DNA of 47,451 nt from Streptomyces afghaniensis 772. GTDB taxonomy: Bacteria > Actinomycetota > Actinomycetes > Streptomycetales > Streptomycetaceae. Position numbers and translations under genes: made by a program. The stretch covers positions 1-47,451 of the forward strand of contig KE354221.1 in NCBI GenBank assembly GCA_000415505.1, written 5' to 3'. Each line of letters starts with the position of its first letter. Positions within the stretch are counted from its first letter, which is position 1. This document shows positions 45,699 through 47,451 of the stretch, piece after piece. The notes beneath the pieces were generated by a model, which was not told the DNA's origin, did not search any database, and saw only the letters and a list, made by a program, of their open reading frames with translations.

Positions 45699-46889
45699 GT
45701 GGACGCGCAGGACACCGCCAGGCGGCTGCGGAGGATCGGCGACGAGATGTCGGAGCGGTTCTACGAGCGGGCCGATGTCGTGCGGACGCTGGTGGTGGCG
45801 CTGCTGGCCGGGCAGCACTCGCTGGTGCTCGGTCCGCCCGGGACCGCGAAGTCCGAGATGGCGCGGGAGCTCACGGGCCGGATCGAGGACGCGGCCTACT
45901 GGGAGATCCTGCTGTCGAAGTTCACCGCGCCGACGAGGATGTTCGGCCCCATCGACGTCGCCGCGCTGGCCCGGGGCGAGTACCGCCAGGTCTACGACGG
46001 CCGCGCCACCACCGCGCACGTCGCGTTCATCGACGAGATCTTCAAGTGCTCCACGGCTGCGCTGAACGAGACGCTGGGTTACCTCAACGAGCGGCTCTAC
46101 CACCCCGAGAACGGCGGCGAGCCGATCCGCTGCCCTCTCATCGGGGCCATCACGGCGAGCAACGAACTGCCGAGTGAGGACGACGCGGCGGCGATCTACG
46201 ACCGGCTGCTGGTACGGATCGAGGTGGGATACCTGGAGAACCCCTCGAACTTCGCCGCGCTCGTACGGTCCGCCGTCCGGCAGCCGGCGGCACCGGTCAG
46301 GACCACCGTCGAACTGGCCGCGTTGCAGCACGCCGTGCGCGAAGCCGTTCCGGCCGTGGACGTCCCGGACGCGATCGTGGACGCGGTGTGCACGCTGCGC
46401 GCCGCCCTGCGCCGCAGGGAACTCGTCGCCTCCGACCGCCGCTGGCGGCAGGCGGTGGGGCTGCTCCAGGCCTCCGCGTACCTCGACGGCCGCCCGGCGG
46501 TCGACGAGACCGACCTGTCGATGCTGACGCACGTGCTGTGGGACTCCCCCGCCGACCGGCCCACCGTCGAGCGCGAGGTGCTGCACCTGGTCAACCCCGA
46601 CGCCAAGGAGGCGCTCGACCTGGCCGACGCCATCGACGAACTGGAGGCGCAGCTCGACGCCATGGCCGGGCAGTCCCGCGAGGCGCTGAGCGACTGGGTC
46701 ATCAAGAAGGCCCACCACAAGCTCGCCACGGCGGGCAAGCGGCTGGAGAAGCTGCGCGCGGAGGCGGTGGCGGCCGGTCGCTCCACCGCCGCCATCGACC
46801 GGGTCACCGGCCGCCAGCGCGCCGTCCGCGCCCGGGTTCTCACCGAGGCCCTCGGCATGGACGCGAGCATGGTGCAGGCGCAGCTCTGA
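45699..46889 (+). CDS. MoxR-family AAA+ ATPase (RavA-like)
   Basis: A 396-residue AAA+ protein starting at the GTG at 45699, 6 nt after GGAAAGGAG (a TTG at 45693 overlaps less well). Walker A is SLVLGPPGTAKSEMAR, Walker B VAFIDEIFKCST, sensor 1 GAITASNELPSED and the arginine finger region YDRLLVRIEVG. These are RavA-type MoxR features. A C-terminal helical region of about 100 residues (DAIDELEAQLDAMAGQ, then a basic helix) follows the lid. MoxR ATPases work with a VWA-domain partner, often as chaperones for metal-enzyme or complex assembly. The partner probably starts 13 nt downstream. Confidence 0.92.
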   Translation: MDAQDTARRLRRIGDEMSERFYERADVVRTLVVALLAGQHSLVLGPPGTAKSEMARELTGRIEDAAYWEILLSKFTAPTRMFGPIDVAALARGEYRQVYDGRATTAHVAFIDEIFKCSTAALNETLGYLNERLYHPENGGEPIRCPLIGAITASNELPSEDDAAAIYDRLLVRIEVGYLENPSNFAALVRSAVRQPAAPVRTTVELAALQHAVREAVPAVDVPDAIVDAVCTLRAALRRRELVASDRRWRQAVGLLQASAYLDGRPAVDETDLSMLTHVLWDSPADRPTVEREVLHLVNPDAKEALDLADAIDELEAQLDAMAGQSREALSDWVIKKAHHKLATAGKRLEKLRAEAVAAGRSTAAIDRVTGRQRAVRARVLTEALGMDASMVQAQL

Positions 46890-46902
46890 ATCCGGGGGGA
46901 CC

Positions 46903-47451
46903 GTGGAGGGGGCTTCGAGCGGGCCGGACGAGCTGGCGAGCCTGGCCGGGAAGTGGCTGAGGTTGTCCTCCGCCGTGCCCGCGCGGCACACCGCGGCCGT
47001 GGTCGCGGACCGGTTCGACCGGATGACCTGGCGCGACACCTACGAGCAGTCGGCCGCACTGCGCGAGCTGGCCCGGGAGCTGGCCGCGCGCCACGACCAC
47101 GCCACGGACCTCCTGACCGACGTGTTCCTGGCGGCCTACAAGGCCGGCCCGCGGTTGCGCGAGCCCGCCGAGATGGATCCCTCCCGGCTGGTCGACCACC
47201 AGGTCGTCACCGCACTCGTGGAGTCACGTGGGTTCACCGAGCTGCGCCGGGAGACGGCGGGTGACCCCTACGCCGCCGCCATGGCCGTACTCGCCCAGGC
47301 CACCGCACTGCGGGGGCTGCTGGAGCGCACCCGCGAGGCCCGGGAACGGGCCGGGCGGGCGGGGCAGGGGCAGCAGGACGCCGAAGAGGCGGCGTCCGCC
47401 GTGGCCGAGGCGCTGCGGCAGGCCGCCGAGGAGGCCGGTGAGGCCGGCACC
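46903..47451 (+). CDS. Probable partner protein of the MoxR ATPase (3' end outside window)
   Basis: The frame from the GTG at 46903, after GGGGGGA, stays open for 183 codons to the window end. The visible part is helical, rich in Ala, Glu and Arg, with ARHTAAVVADRFDRMTWRDT near the N-terminus and a long charged helix (about 135-183, RTREARERAGRAG, EEAASAVAEALRQAAEEA) that looks like a coiled coil. No VWA domain is visible yet; one is expected further on by analogy with RavA/ViaA-like pairs. Only 13 nt separate it from the MoxR gene, so they are co-transcribed. The name rests mainly on context. Confidence 0.65.
   Translation, partial: MEGASSGPDELASLAGKWLRLSSAVPARHTAAVVADRFDRMTWRDTYEQSAALRELARELAARHDHATDLLTDVFLAAYKAGPRLREPAEMDPSRLVDHQVVTALVESRGFTELRRETAGDPYAAAMAVLAQATALRGLLERTREARERAGRAGQGQQDAEEAASAVAEALRQAAEEAGEAGT

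Overview
The window is high-GC chromosomal DNA from a Streptomyces. Codons are strongly GC3-biased, GTG starts and 4-nt ATGA/GTGA overlaps are common, and there is a two-domain chaplin with a sortase signal. From memory, the gene order resembles the S. coelicolor core chromosome around chpA, the copper ATPase, citA and the ribose operon. No tRNA, rRNA, CRISPR, insertion sequence or prophage was seen.

Layout. 1-7739 is an envelope polysaccharide cluster: MurJ-like flippase, polysaccharide deacetylase, GT4 glycosyltransferase, Wzz-like protein, secreted GH26 hydrolase, ATP-grasp ligase and FAD oxidoreductase. 8047-9035 holds chaplin gene chpA and a truncated rodlin-like remnant. 9156-14352 holds a VWA/YfbK-like lipoprotein and an ABC exporter whose ATPase is fused to a membrane-anchored alpha/beta hydrolase. 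14464-20016 is a myo-inositol catabolic operon (iolC, aldolase, iolB remnant, iolD, mmsA). 20424-24885 holds a small HTH protein, a zinc alcohol dehydrogenase, and an MMPL transporter divergent from a TetR regulator. 24886-27704 is a copper operon with a CsoR-type operator, copZ and copA. 28348-29637 is citrate synthase and 29816-32095 is a RecD2-type helicase. 32216-35087 is an isoprenoid module of DUF6230, DUF6114 and a fusion of a squalene/phytoene-synthase-like domain to a cis-prenyltransferase. 35151-38033 holds small metabolic and regulatory genes. 38256-44112 is a LacI-regulated ribose operon with a permease/binding-protein fusion. 44329-47451 holds two GNAT acetyltransferases and a MoxR ATPase with the start of its partner.

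Two themes stand out. First, gene decay: iolB and a rodlin survive only as fragments, and a gene-sized stretch before citA keeps a terminator but no clear gene. Three further genes (GH26, ATP-grasp, DUF6230) are broken by what look like single-base length changes in G runs, which may be real or may be sequence errors. Second, unusual fusions: hydrolase-ABC ATPase, RbsC-RbsB, and the squalene/phytoene-synthase-like enzyme joined to a cis-prenyltransferase beside two membrane proteins. The last is the best candidate for an under-described system.

All assignments come from reading the sequence and from remembered family motifs; no database search was run.
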